DNA of 64,000 bases from Paludisphaera rhizosphaerae (GCF_011065895.1 NZ_JAALCR010000019.1:1-64000); one strand, 5' to 3'. Shown: positions 34,014 to 43,264, counted from the first letter of the stretch. Translations and numbers: made by a program. The notes: a model not told the origin generated them from the sequence alone.

Positions 34014-35234
34014 GCCCGAGCCTCGATCGCGACGGCCCGGACGTGAGGATTCGCGGGCGGGCCGTCGCTGCAACGCCGGCGCGAGACCGTGGAGGAGCTT
34101 GTCGAGCCCCCGAGCGTCGCCTAGGTGACGATCCCTCACGCCGGCCGACCGGTGGGCGAACCGGCCCGCCGGCCGTACGAGTATCTTCGCGATGGCACGG
34201 CCGAGGTCCTGGCTTTGTTCCGTCCGGCCGACGGGTCGGTCCGGATTGAGGGTGCGTGGACGCGAGCGGTACCGCCTCGGCGGCTCCGGGGCCTATGCCC
34301 GCGGGCCTCCGCGCAGGGGCGGAAGCCGAAGTTTTGGCCACGCCCGAGCCAAGTGACCCACGAACGCCGCCAAATGAATAGTCGACAGCCTGGACGTCTC
34401 GGCGGCGATCCGCCTTCGGCCCTCCCCGATCCTTGGACGGATGATCGGCTCCATCGCTGTCACCTCGGTTCTCCGCTCCTCTGGACTACCGCCTCCTGGC
34501 AAAACCAAGTGCGGCTGTCCCGGGCGTTGGCCAGGGCTCAAACCGTGCCGAAGTAAGAAACCTGGGGAGCTGAGGGCTGATGGTTCTGATTCGAGTGGAT
34601 GCGCGAGGGTGATCGGCGACGTTTCTCCGCCAGAAATCGGCGGTCGGAGGCCATCCTATGAATTAGAGAGGCCGAAGGTCTCTTGCGTGGCGATCGTCTG
34701 GAGGGCGGTCGACCAGCCGAAGGTGATCGAGAAAGGCGACGGAAAATGGCCGAACGAAGCCAATGCCGAGGGCCTGTGTTTCGATTCAAGTGTTCTGTGG
34801 TAATGAGTTTGCGTTGTTGTTGCGGTGCCTCTCTGGCTCGCGAGCGAACCCAATCAGAGCTGTCAGGTCGCGCAGCGGGGCGCGAGGGAAAGAGCATTTG
34901 GGGACGCGGGGGCGTCCCGGCGAAGGGTCGGCGGCTCGACCAGGAGCACGTGGTAGGAAGCCTGGCGAAAGTGGGCGAACGAAGCCACCGTCGCGAGCTG
35001 GATAGCGCGCGTAAGGCACGTTCAGGACGATGGTTGCGATTTTCGGAGAGCGATCGTGCGGGGGGCGAGCGAACCCAAACAGAGCCAAACGCGGGAGCGG
35101 TCTCGCCGGTCAGCGGGGTGGATGTGGCGGTGGATATCGGCGGTTTTCCCGCGTATCCGGGGATAGACGGGTCGCGTAGAATGAGGTACGTCTTCGAAGG
35201 CGAGGCACGCTCATGTCGTCCGGGGCCTCCATTC
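34014..35234. other. 1.2 kb gene desert with dispersed repeat words
   Basis: Frames are open but read as noise. Words of the type CGAACGAAGCCA (about 34.75 and 34.98 kb) and GCGAGCGAACCCAA (about 34.84 and 35.07 kb) recur, alternating with stretches of different composition. Similar words lie at 20.70-20.80 kb. This looks like a family of non-coding interspersed repeats. Confidence 0.5.
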
Positions 35235-36278
35235 ATGCGGATAGGGATCGTCAACGATTCGGTGATGGCGCGCGAGGCGCTTCGACGCGTCGTGACGTCG
35301 GCCGAGGGGCTGCAGGTGGCCTGGACGGCCCGCGACGGCGCTGAGGGGGTGGACATGGTTCGGGCCGACATGCCCGACCTCGTCCTGATGGACCTCTTCA
35401 TGCCCAAGATGGACGGCGTCGACTCCACCCGGCGGATCATGAAGGAGACCCCCTGTCCCATCCTGGTGGTCACCGCCACGGTCAGTGGGCAGATCGACAA
35501 GGTCTATCAGGCCATGGGCTTCGGCGCGCTCGACGCCGTCGACACGCCCGTCCTGGGCGCCTGTGGCAACTGCTCGGGCGGGGCCGACCTTCTCAAGAAG
35601 ATCCACACGATCGGCAAGCTGGTCGGCAAGTATCAGCCGAAGTGCCCGGCCTGGACGCCCCCGCTCGCACCGCCGCCGGGACAGGGGCTTGAGCCGCTCG
35701 TCGTGATTGGGGCCTCGACCGGGGGCCCGTTCGCGGTGGCGGAGGTCCTCAAGGGGCTCCCCCGCGACTGGTCGGTCGCCACGGTGATCGTCCAGCACGT
35801 CGACGCCTTCTTCGTCGCCGGCCTGGCGGACTGGCTTCGCGACCACTCCGGGCGCCGCGTTCAGCTCGTCGCCGACGGCCACAGGCCGGCCCCGGGCGAC
35901 TTCCTGCTGGCCGCCACGGGGGACCACCTCGTGATGGACCCGGACGGTCGGCTTCGCTACTCGGCGGAGCCGAAGTCCGCCTGTTATCGGCCCTCGGTCG
36001 ACGTCTTCTTCCAGAGCGTCGCCCGGAACCGCCCCGGCCCCGGCGCAGCGGCCCTGTTGACCGGGATGGGTCGCGACGGCGCCGAGGGGCTGCTCGCCCT
36101 GAAGCGTCGGGGGTGGCGGACCGTCGCCCAGGACGAGGCCTCGTCGGTCGTCTGGGGGATGCCCCGCGCGGCCTTTGAGATCGGCGCCGCTGAGATCGTC
36201 GCCCCGCTCGACGAGGTGGCGGACGCTCTCGTTCAGGGGCTCGCCGCCGCTCGCGCGGGGGTCTCCGTCGCCAAGTGA
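35235..36278 (+). CDS. wspF: WspF-like CheB methylesterase
   Basis: 347 residues. Receiver (1-120) with acceptor D53 in LMDLFMPKMDGV, then a linker and a CheB esterase domain (about 155-347) with the catalytic start GASTGGPFA, IVQHVDAFF, and LLTGMGRDGAEGL. The receiver contains RIMKETPCPILVV and MGFGALDAVDTP, which resemble WspF rather than chemotaxis CheB. It would remove methyl groups from the WspA-like receptor and compete for phosphate from WspE. It lies 32 kb from the rest of the cluster, transcribed the other way. Confidence 0.9.
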   Translation: MRIGIVNDSVMAREALRRVVTSAEGLQVAWTARDGAEGVDMVRADMPDLVLMDLFMPKMDGVDSTRRIMKETPCPILVVTATVSGQIDKVYQAMGFGALDAVDTPVLGACGNCSGGADLLKKIHTIGKLVGKYQPKCPAWTPPLAPPPGQGLEPLVVIGASTGGPFAVAEVLKGLPRDWSVATVIVQHVDAFFVAGLADWLRDHSGRRVQLVADGHRPAPGDFLLAATGDHLVMDPDGRLRYSAEPKSACYRPSVDVFFQSVARNRPGPGAAALLTGMGRDGAEGLLALKRRGWRTVAQDEASSVVWGMPRAAFEIGAAEIVAPLDEVADALVQGLAAARAGVSVAK

Positions 36279-36373
36279 TCGGGCCTTCGAAGCGACTCGG
36301 CCCTCGCCGGCCCCGGGCCTTTCGACCCGGAGCCTGCGAAGGCCTGTGAGGGTTTACGACGATGCCGACCCGA

Positions 36374-37036
36374 TCAGCGGACTCGGCGGCGGAGGCGACG
36401 GCCGGCCGCCAGGCCGACCACGCCCAGTCCCAGCATGGCGATCGAGGCCGGCTCGGGGACCGCGTTGTAGGAGCCGACCAGGCCGTCGACGATCAGGCCG
36501 GTGGAGGTGTAGTTGAAGTTGCTCGTCTCAAAGGTCAGCGTGTTGGCGCCGAGCTGGAAGTACGCCGAACTCGTGATCGCAAACGATGCGAACGTGCCGA
36601 ACTGCAGCAGGCCCGTGCTCAGACCCAGGGAATGACCGTTCAAAAGGACGTCCGTGATCCGATCGTCCGACGCATACTTGCCGGAGATCGAGACCGTGGA
36701 GAGGTCCGCGTTCGCCCCAATCGTGAAGGTCGTCGTGTAGTCGTAGGACGACGCGCTGCCGATCGTGGAGTACGCCGGGGAGATCCACTGGGCGGTCGAC
36801 GTGTTGGGCACCCACGCCGGCGACCAGCTCGGCACGTAGATCGTGTACGGTCCGCCTCCCGCCGAGACCGTGTAATGGGGGTCGTCCGCAAAGGTCGGCA
36901 GCAGGTTGTGGGAGGCGTTCACGCCCGTGTTGAACAGGTCGGCGATCGCGATGCTCCCCGCCGCGAGGGATTCCGAGGGGGCCGTCGCCAGAGCGAGGCC
37001 GAGGGCCAGGGTCGGGATGGTCTTGGACAGCTTCAT
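36374..37036 (-). CDS. PEP-CTERM anchored exported protein
   Basis: 220 residues. N-terminal signal peptide (TIPTLALGLALATAPSESLAA), a beta-rich body, and the C-terminal sorting signal VPEPASIAMLGLGVVGLAAG followed by RRLRRRVR. PEP-CTERM proteins are processed by exosortase and usually belong to surface polysaccharide/matrix functions. No exosortase gene is in the window. It sits convergent with wspF. Confidence 0.93.
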   Translation of the reverse strand: MKLSKTIPTLALGLALATAPSESLAAGSIAIADLFNTGVNASHNLLPTFADDPHYTVSAGGGPYTIYVPSWSPAWVPNTSTAQWISPAYSTIGSASSYDYTTTFTIGANADLSTVSISGKYASDDRITDVLLNGHSLGLSTGLLQFGTFASFAITSSAYFQLGANTLTFETSNFNYTSTGLIVDGLVGSYNAVPEPASIAMLGLGVVGLAAGRRLRRRVR

Positions 37037-37627
37037 CGATGCTCACCTCTTCTGTCAGGGTCGTCCGGCTCATCCCCTGAGAGGGCGTCTCGGGCGGGCC
37101 GCCGACACGAGCCGGCGGCCGAAGGGGTTTGTGCTGCGGGCTTCGCCGTTAGGCCGCCCGACGCGCCATCCAACTGCCCGCCGCGTGGGCCCGACGCGGA
37201 GGGCTCGACTCCTAAAAACGGCTTAACATTTCAGGACGCCTCTGTTCCGACAGGTCGTCCTTTCGCCGTCGTCCGGATTATTTAGGAGGGCCTAGGTGGT
37301 GGGAAGGTCGACCGGACGATCGTTGAGCCGAATCAACGGGGAGGGACCTGCGCGTCGGTTGGCCGCCTCAATGAGGTTGGAGGGCGTGGGCCGTTGGGAA
37401 CGTCGGCTCTTCACGCGTCGATTCGAGGCGTCGTCGCGAGGTTCCTGGGCGACGGACGCTGGGGCTGAGTTTCGCCGCCGGCGGTTGCGGAACCTGCGCA
37501 CGGCTCTGTACAGTGGGGTTCGCCCGGCGGCGTTCGGCCGGGTCCGCGTCGCGCGGCCGGAAAACGATCGGTCTGATCAGGTCGCAGGAAACCAGAGCGG
37601 CCCCCGCGCGGGGGTTCGGAAGGGTTT
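37037..37627. other. 590-bp divergent intergenic region
   Basis: Lies between the PEP-CTERM gene and the receiver-phosphatase gene, so it should hold both promoters. I find no convincing sigma-54 or sigma-70 pair and no gene. Confidence 0.4.
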
Positions 37628-38830
37628 ATGAGCACCGACGCCCATTTCACCGAGCACAAGATCACCGTCCTCCTGATCGACGATCAGGCGATGATCGGCG
37701 AGGCCGTGCGGCGGATGCTCGCCGGCGAGTCCGACATCGAGTTCCACGCCTGCCGAGACGCCACCATCGCGCTCGACGAGGCGCTCCGGATCAAGCCCAC
37801 GGTCATCCTTCAGGACCTGGTCATGCCCGACGTCGACGGCCTGACCCTGGTCAAGAACTTCCGCGCCCGGGAAGAGACCCACGACGTGCCGATGATCGTG
37901 CTCTCCACCAAGGAGGAGCCGGCCGTCAAGGCGGAGGCCTTCGCCCTGGGCGCCAACGACTACGTCGTCAAGCTCCCCGACCGCCTGGAGCTGATCGCCC
38001 GGATCCGCTACCACTCGCGGGGGTACATCGCCCTTCTTCAGAGGAACGAAGCTTACAAGGCCCTGGAAGAGAGCCAGAAGCGGCTCGCCGCCGAGGTCCG
38101 CCAGGCCGAGCGCTACGTCTACTCGCTCTTGCCCGACAAGCTGAAGAAGGGGGAGATCCTGACCGACTGGCGGTTCGTCCCCTCGGCCGAGTTGGGGGGG
38201 GACTCGTTCGGCTATCACTGGCTGGACGACGACCACTTCGCCTTCTACCTGCTGGACGTCAGCGGCCACGGCGTCGGCGCGGCGTTGCTCTCGGTCTCGG
38301 CGATGAACGCGCTGCGGTCGCAGGCCCTGCCGAACGCCGACTTCCGCAACCCCAGCCAGGTCCTCTTCGCGCTCAACAACGCCTTCCAGATGGACCAGCA
38401 GAACGGGCTCTACTTCACGATCTGGTACGGCGTCTTCCACAAGCCGACGCGGACCGTCCACTACGCGGGGGGCGGCCACCCGCCGGCCATCCTCATCGAC
38501 GGCCCCTCGCGCGACGACGTCAAGCTGACGATGCTGGAGTCGAGCGGCCCGATGATCGGCGCGATGACCGACATGGAGTACGCCTCGGCCGAGGCGACCC
38601 TGGGCGCCTTCGCCAAGATCTACCTCTTCAGCGACGGCGCCTACGAGATCGAGAAGGCCGACGGCGTCCTCTGGCCCTTCTCCGAGTTCATCGCCTTCAT
38701 GGGCAAAGGCCCCTTCGACGACCCGGCCGCCCCCAAGATGGACGCCCTCGTCGCCCACGACCGCGACCTCATGGGCCAGGACGACTTCGCCGACGACCTG
38801 TCGATGGTCGAGCTGACGTTTCTACCGTGA
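37628..38830 (+). CDS. WspR-type receiver fused to SpoIIE/PP2C phosphatase
   Basis: 400 residues; GGAAGGG precedes the ATG. Residues about 10-135 are a receiver (acceptor D63) whose text DDQAMIGEAVRRMLA, PTVILQDLVMPDVDGLTL, IVLSTKEEPAVK and GANDYVVKLPDRLELIARIR is strikingly close to WspR. After a coiled-coil linker (about 145-170), residues about 185-400 are a SpoIIE/RsbU PP2C phosphatase: ELGGDSFGYHWLDDDH, YLLDVSGHGVGAALLS, YAGGGHPPAIL and LFSDGAYEI carry the metal-binding acidic residues. Phosphorylation would probably switch on dephosphorylation of an anti-anti-sigma protein. WspR normally has GGDEF here. Confidence 0.92.
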   Translation: MSTDAHFTEHKITVLLIDDQAMIGEAVRRMLAGESDIEFHACRDATIALDEALRIKPTVILQDLVMPDVDGLTLVKNFRAREETHDVPMIVLSTKEEPAVKAEAFALGANDYVVKLPDRLELIARIRYHSRGYIALLQRNEAYKALEESQKRLAAEVRQAERYVYSLLPDKLKKGEILTDWRFVPSAELGGDSFGYHWLDDDHFAFYLLDVSGHGVGAALLSVSAMNALRSQALPNADFRNPSQVLFALNNAFQMDQQNGLYFTIWYGVFHKPTRTVHYAGGGHPPAILIDGPSRDDVKLTMLESSGPMIGAMTDMEYASAEATLGAFAKIYLFSDGAYEIEKADGVLWPFSEFIAFMGKGPFDDPAAPKMDALVAHDRDLMGQDDFADDLSMVELTFLP

Positions 38831-38867
38831 GACTCGCCGGCCGGGTTCGGTTCGTCGAGGGCGTGCC

Positions 38868-39575
38868 ATGACGTATGATCCGGCCAGGCATCACCGACGG
38901 TCGATCCGCCTGAAGGAGGCCGACTACGCGGCGAGCGGTTCGTACTTCGTAACGATCTGCGTCCAGGATCAGGTGGACCTGTTCGGCGAGGTGGTCGACG
39001 GAGAAATGCGGCTCAACGCCGCAGGGGCCATGGTTGCGGAAACGTGGCGGGCGCTAGCCCAGAGGTTCCCGCGGGTGGCGCCCGATACATTCATCGTGAT
39101 GCCGAACCATTTCCACGGGATCTTGTTCCTGGGCGGCGGCGATCCGGATTCCGACGGCGATTCGGCATCGGTAGGGGCACCCCTTGTGGGTGCCCGAATT
39201 CCGGATGCGCCAACCACGCCGGGATCGAAATCCGACGCCGATCGGGCGCCCACAAGGGGCGCCCCTACAGCCGCCCGAATTCCGGACGTCCCAACGTCGA
39301 AAAGAATCGCGGTGGGGGACGTGGTGGGGGCTTTCAAATCCTTGACGACGCTCGAATACACGCGCGGCGTCAAGGCTTTGGGCTGGGCTCGTTTCCGCGG
39401 CTCGCTTTGGCAACGGAACTATTTCGAGCACATCATCCGTGACGAGGAACCCCTGGCGGCGATTCGCGGCTACATCCTCGACAATCCGCGCCGCTGGACC
39501 TCCGACCGGGAAAACCACGACACATCGCGGGAGGAACCGAAGGCCCCGGCGTGGGTCGCCGGGGTCTCGGGCTGA
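38868..39575 (+). CDS. REP-associated tyrosine transposase (RAYT)
   Basis: 235 residues, TnpA_REP/Y1 family: HHRRSIRLKEADYAASGSY and FVTICVQ at the start, the metal-binding motif MPNHFHGIL (near 80), and the catalytic region AFKSLTTLEYTRGV followed by LWQRNYFEHIIRDE. Members nick and move REP palindromes. A 50-residue insertion (about 100-150) encoded by two inverted palindromes separates the halves; the reading frame is kept. A hairpin (39544-39564) overlaps its last codons. Confidence 0.9.
   Translation: MTYDPARHHRRSIRLKEADYAASGSYFVTICVQDQVDLFGEVVDGEMRLNAAGAMVAETWRALAQRFPRVAPDTFIVMPNHFHGILFLGGGDPDSDGDSASVGAPLVGARIPDAPTTPGSKSDADRAPTRGAPTAARIPDVPTSKRIAVGDVVGAFKSLTTLEYTRGVKALGWARFRGSLWQRNYFEHIIRDEEPLAAIRGYILDNPRRWTSDRENHDTSREEPKAPAWVAGVSG
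39171..39268. repeat. Inverted REP-like palindromes inside the RAYT gene
   Basis: GTAGGGGCACCCCTTGTGGG (39171-39190, continuing TGCCC) recurs inverted at 39244-39268 with two changes. Each carries an internal palindrome around TTGTGGG. The words CGAATTCCGGA and CCAAC recur after both, so the encoded peptide ARIPDAPT repeats as ARIPDVPT 27 residues later. Pattern of a BIME-like pair. Confidence 0.8.
39544..39564. terminator. Hairpin at the end of the RAYT gene
   Basis: CCCCGGCG and CGCCGGGG pair around five bases. It lies just before the stop and 26 bp from the convergent gene end; it could serve both directions. Confidence 0.4.
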
Positions 39576-39590
39576 TCGCGGGTGAGCGGA

Positions 39591-40595
39591 TCAGTCGTCG
39601 TCCTTGTCCTTCTTCTTTTCGGACTTCAGGTCCCCCAGCGATTCGAGGAGCCTGTCCAGCTTGGCCTCGAGGGCGTCGAGGCGTCGGTCGGCGTCGGTGG
39701 TGGGGGCGGCTTTCGTCTCAGGCTCGGGGGTGGGAGCAGGAGCGGGCTGGGCTTCGGGGGCCGGGGTCGGCCGGGGGCCGGGGCCTCGCATCATGCCGGG
39801 GCCTCGCATGCCCGGGCCGCCGGGACCGGGGCCAGGGCCGATGCGGTCGCGGAGGGGCATCGGGCGGCGGGGGCCGCGATCGCGGCTGTCGCGCTCGGAC
39901 TGCTGGAGGTTGCGCTGGGCTTCGCGGAGCTGCTCCTGAAGCTCGCGGACGTGCTGGCGGGCCTTGGAGACGTCGGGGTCGTCGGCTTCGGGCTTGGTCT
40001 CTTCGGCTTCGGGCTTGAGCTTCTCGTTCAGCTCTTCCTTGGCCTTGTCGAGACCCTCGCGGAGGCGTTCGCGTTCGACGTCGTAGCGCTTGCGGAAGGC
40101 GTCGCGGGCTTCGCGGCGGGACTTGTCGAGACCTTCGCGCAGCTCTTCCTGGGCCTCGCGGAAGGCGTCGCGGGCCTCACGGTCGATCGGACCGCCTTCC
40201 TGGAAGGCGCGGTGCAGCTCGTCGCGGGCCTGTTCGAGGGCCGCCTTGAGGTCGTCGGACGAGACGTCTTCCTGTTCCAGGGCCTGGCCGACGGCCTTGG
40301 CGGCCTGGCCCAGCGCCTTGCGGATCTGGTCGGCGACCGGCTCAGCGCGACGGCCCAGGCGATCAGCGAGGTCCTGGAGGTCCTTCGCCAACTCGTCGGC
40401 GGCCTTTTCGGCGTCCTTCTCATCGACGTTGGGGGCCGGAGGGGGATCGGAGGGAGCCGGGGGCTCGGGACGCTCGCGAGGAGGGGCCTCTTGAGCGACC
40501 GCGGCGGCGATGGCCGGGCCCAGCAGAACAGCCAGGCCGAGCAGGCCGGCTCCGCTGGCCGTCATCATTGCCGCGAACGTCGAACGGGCGTACAT
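39591..40595 (-). CDS. Exported coiled-coil protein with Pro/Gly-rich tail
   Basis: 334 residues from MYARSTFAAMMTASG (AGGAG eight bases upstream). Signal peptide to about 35, a Pro-rich stretch, then charged helices (about 55-225: LAKDLQDLADRLGRR, DAFREAQEELREGLDKSRRE) with coiled-coil character, a Gly/Pro/Met/Arg-rich part, and a second short coiled coil (DALEAKLDRLLESL). Ends in a Lys/Asp tail. Function unknown; convergent with the RAYT gene. Confidence 0.75.
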   Translation of the reverse strand: MYARSTFAAMMTASGAGLLGLAVLLGPAIAAAVAQEAPPRERPEPPAPSDPPPAPNVDEKDAEKAADELAKDLQDLADRLGRRAEPVADQIRKALGQAAKAVGQALEQEDVSSDDLKAALEQARDELHRAFQEGGPIDREARDAFREAQEELREGLDKSRREARDAFRKRYDVERERLREGLDKAKEELNEKLKPEAEETKPEADDPDVSKARQHVRELQEQLREAQRNLQQSERDSRDRGPRRPMPLRDRIGPGPGPGGPGMRGPGMMRGPGPRPTPAPEAQPAPAPTPEPETKAAPTTDADRRLDALEAKLDRLLESLGDLKSEKKKDKDDD

Positions 40596-40743
40596 GGTCG
40601 TCTTCTCCTGGGTGTCCAACCGTTGGGGAGCGGGGCCGACCGCTTCGGGGCGCGGAGACCCCTTCATCCGTTGTAGTGCATTCGCCAGGGCGTTTCCCTT
40701 ATTATCGTCGGATTCCGCGGCGAGGGCGCGCACGACCCGTCGT

Positions 40744-41571
40744 TCAGGAGGCCGTTTCCGGGGCCAGGCCCATCAGCCGCTCGACGGCCAGCCCGACGTC
40801 GGGCGAGCGCATCAGCGATTCGCCGACGAGAATGGCGTGCACGCCGGCCTTCTCCAACTGGGCGACCTGGGCGTGCGAGTGGATGCCGCTCTCGCTGACG
40901 AGGAGCACGTCGTCGGGGATCTGGTCGCGGACCCGCATGGTTCGCTCCAGGTCGGTGGTGAAGGTGTGGAGGTCGCGGTTGTTGACCCCGATCAGATCCG
41001 CGCCGGCGGCCAGCACGCGGGGAAGGTTGGCCGGGTCGTGGAACTCCACCAATGCGGCCATGCCCAGCCCTCGGGCCCGCTCCAGAAGCGCGGCCATCGT
41101 GGCGTCGTCGAGGATCTCGGCGATCAAGAGGATCGCGTCGGCCCCAGCGACGCGGGCCTCGACCACCTGGTACTCGTCGATCAGGAAGTCCTTGCGCAAG
41201 AGCGGGATGGCCGTCGCGGCGCGGATCCGGGCCAGGTAGGACAGGTGGCCCTGGAAATAGGGGACGTCCGTCAACACGCTCATGCAGGCGGCGCCGTGGT
41301 CCTGGTAGGCGCGGGCGATCGCCACCGGCTCGAAGTCCTCGCGGATCACCTTCACCGACGGACTGGCCTTCTTGACCTCGGCGATCAGCGAGATCGCCCC
41401 CCGACCGTCGAGCGCGGCGCGGAAGTCGCGGACCGGAGGGGCCTCGGCGGCCTGGGCCTCAAGCTCCTCCAACGGCATGCGAAGGCGGTCGCGCGCCACC
41501 TCCCGGCGCTTCGATTGGACGATTTCGGTGAGGATGCTCGGGGGCTTCGGTCCGTTTGGATTTTCAGACAT
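40744..41571 (-). CDS. trpC: Indole-3-glycerol phosphate synthase
   Basis: 275 residues. TIM-barrel enzyme of tryptophan synthesis that closes CdRP to indole-3-glycerol phosphate. Family text: ILTEIVQSKRREVARDR, ISLIAEVKKASPS, CMSVLTDVPYFQG, PLLRKDFLIDEYQV, DLIGVNNRDLHTF and LVSESGIHS, all in order with the catalytic Lys and Glu residues. The start MSENPNGPKP is chosen over an upstream TTG/ATG without similarity. No other trp gene is in the window. Confidence 0.97.
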   Translation of the reverse strand: MSENPNGPKPPSILTEIVQSKRREVARDRLRMPLEELEAQAAEAPPVRDFRAALDGRGAISLIAEVKKASPSVKVIREDFEPVAIARAYQDHGAACMSVLTDVPYFQGHLSYLARIRAATAIPLLRKDFLIDEYQVVEARVAGADAILLIAEILDDATMAALLERARGLGMAALVEFHDPANLPRVLAAGADLIGVNNRDLHTFTTDLERTMRVRDQIPDDVLLVSESGIHSHAQVAQLEKAGVHAILVGESLMRSPDVGLAVERLMGLAPETAS

Positions 41572-41920
41572 CGATCGCGTTCCGATTCGAGAATCCGTCG
41601 TTGCGATGAAAAGCGACCGCGTCGAAATGGGCAAGACGCGGGCGTGAGGGGAAGCCTGACGGTCCTGCGGAGGATTCTACAAGAAAGTTCGACTTGACGT
41701 CTTGCACAGTCGGAGAAGGCCCCGCTAAAGTCGGCTGAATCATCAGAAGACGCGAGATCAGGGCGCTTTCCTTTCCTCAAAAGTCGTCGGCTCAGTGACG
41801 GCAGGCCAGCTTAGTCGATCGCGAGGGTTCCAGCAAACAGGGATGTGATCGGGACGTCGGGCCGGGGGGCCGCCATCGCGCGGAGAGGCCTCGGGCCGAG
41901 GGCGAGATAAGGAGATCAAG

Positions 41921-43264
41921 ATGACCACCATCGCGCATTGCCCCAACCCCTCCTGCGGACGTATCAACCACCTGGGGGACGACTCCCTGGGTCGGATCTT
42001 CCGATGCCCGCGGTGTCGGACCAAGCTCCGTCCGGTCGAGCCCTGCGTCGGCTCGGGGTCGGACTCAGGATGGACGGCGGCCGCGTCGCCCCGGTTCGGT
42101 TCCGCCAGGTCGGCGGCGAAGGGGTTTGGGGTTGGCTCCGGCTCCGGCGGGGTGGCCGTGCTGGCTCCTCCCAACTCGGCCCGATCGGCTGCGGCGATGA
42201 CGGATAGCGGCGAGTTCCGCGCCGCCGCGTTCGGTCCCGGCGACTGGGACGAGCCGTGGGACCATCTGGTTGAGGAAGCCTCGGGCTTCGGATTCGCCTG
42301 GAACGAAAGTTCATACACCGTCCCCGCTTTGGGTCCGGCGGACGCCTCGCGCACAGGGGTTCTGGCGGCGATTCGCCCGGAACGGATTCCCGGCGTCGAG
42401 GGGGGCGAGCGCGGGCTGGGGCGGTTCCGAATCATGGGCCTGCTGGGCGAGGGCCGCCACGCCACGGTCTACCGCGCGTTCGACCCGACCCTGGAACGAC
42501 AGGTCGCCCTCAAGCTGCTGCGTGACGAGGCCCCGCGGTCGTCGCGGGCTCAGGAGCGGTTCCTGGGAGAGGCCCGCGCCCTGGCCCGGCTGAAGCATCC
42601 CGGCATCGTCTCGATCTTCGAGGCCGGCCGCGACGGCGACCGGCTCTACCTGGCTCTCGACCTGATCGAGGGCCGCAGCCTGGACGTGGTGCTCGCCGAG
42701 GGTCGGCCGGCCCCCCGTCGCGCCGCGGAGATCGTGGCCGACCTGGCCGAGGCCCTGGCGTACGCCCACGGTCTGGGGATCGTTCATCGCGACGTCAAGC
42801 CGGCGAACGTCCGGATCGACGCCCGGGGCGGCGTCCACCTGATGGACTTCGGCATCGCCTACCGCCCGGATTCGCCCGACCCGGCCGCGGCCGACGCCCT
42901 CGACGTGATCATCGGCACGCCGGCGTACCTCGCCCCCGAACAGGTGGGCGAAGGCCGAGGCGAGGTCCTCCCGGCCAGCGACCAGTACAGCCTGGGCGCC
43001 TTGCTGTTCGAGCTGCTTTGCGGCCGGCCGCCGTTCGAGGGCGGTCCCGCGGCGGTCATGGCCCAGGCCGCCGCCGCCGTCGAGCCCCCCTGCCCCTCGA
43101 CCGTGGACCCGCGCGTGCCGCGTCCCCTGGCCGAGGTTTGCCGCAGGGCGACCGCCCGTCGGCCCGAACACCGATACGCCTCGTGCCAGGACTTCGCCGA
43201 CGACCTTCGCCGCTGGCTCCGCGGCGAACGCCCTCAAGGCCGTCGCCGCGCCTGGTTTTCCTGA
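41921..43264 (+). CDS. Hanks-type serine/threonine kinase with N-terminal zinc ribbon
   Basis: 447 residues. A zinc ribbon with C7, C12, C29, C32 opens the protein, a Ser/Ala-rich linker follows, then a protein kinase (about 168-440): glycine loop LLGEGRHATVYRAF, lysine in QVALKLL (near 198), catalytic IVHRDVKPANV (near 290), DFGIAYR and GTPAYLAPEQ. No membrane segment, so it is cytosolic, unlike many bacterial kinases. It precedes the receiver-HATPase gene by 177 bp on the same strand, suggesting a shared signalling role. Confidence 0.93.
   Translation: MTTIAHCPNPSCGRINHLGDDSLGRIFRCPRCRTKLRPVEPCVGSGSDSGWTAAASPRFGSARSAAKGFGVGSGSGGVAVLAPPNSARSAAAMTDSGEFRAAAFGPGDWDEPWDHLVEEASGFGFAWNESSYTVPALGPADASRTGVLAAIRPERIPGVEGGERGLGRFRIMGLLGEGRHATVYRAFDPTLERQVALKLLRDEAPRSSRAQERFLGEARALARLKHPGIVSIFEAGRDGDRLYLALDLIEGRSLDVVLAEGRPAPRRAAEIVADLAEALAYAHGLGIVHRDVKPANVRIDARGGVHLMDFGIAYRPDSPDPAAADALDVIIGTPAYLAPEQVGEGRGEVLPASDQYSLGALLFELLCGRPPFEGGPAAVMAQAAAAVEPPCPSTVDPRVPRPLAEVCRRATARRPEHRYASCQDFADDLRRWLRGERPQGRRRAWFS

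Noticed and set aside
31158-34139. 993-codon open frame antisense to the YDG-repeat gene
   Set aside because: Rich in Arg, Gly, Asp and Val in patterns that mirror the sense repeats; no domain seen. It is an antisense by-product of GC-rich codons.
36374-38830. Sigma-54 promoter for the PEP-CTERM or receiver-phosphatase gene
   Set aside because: No GG-N10-GC element with proper spacing could be found by eye.
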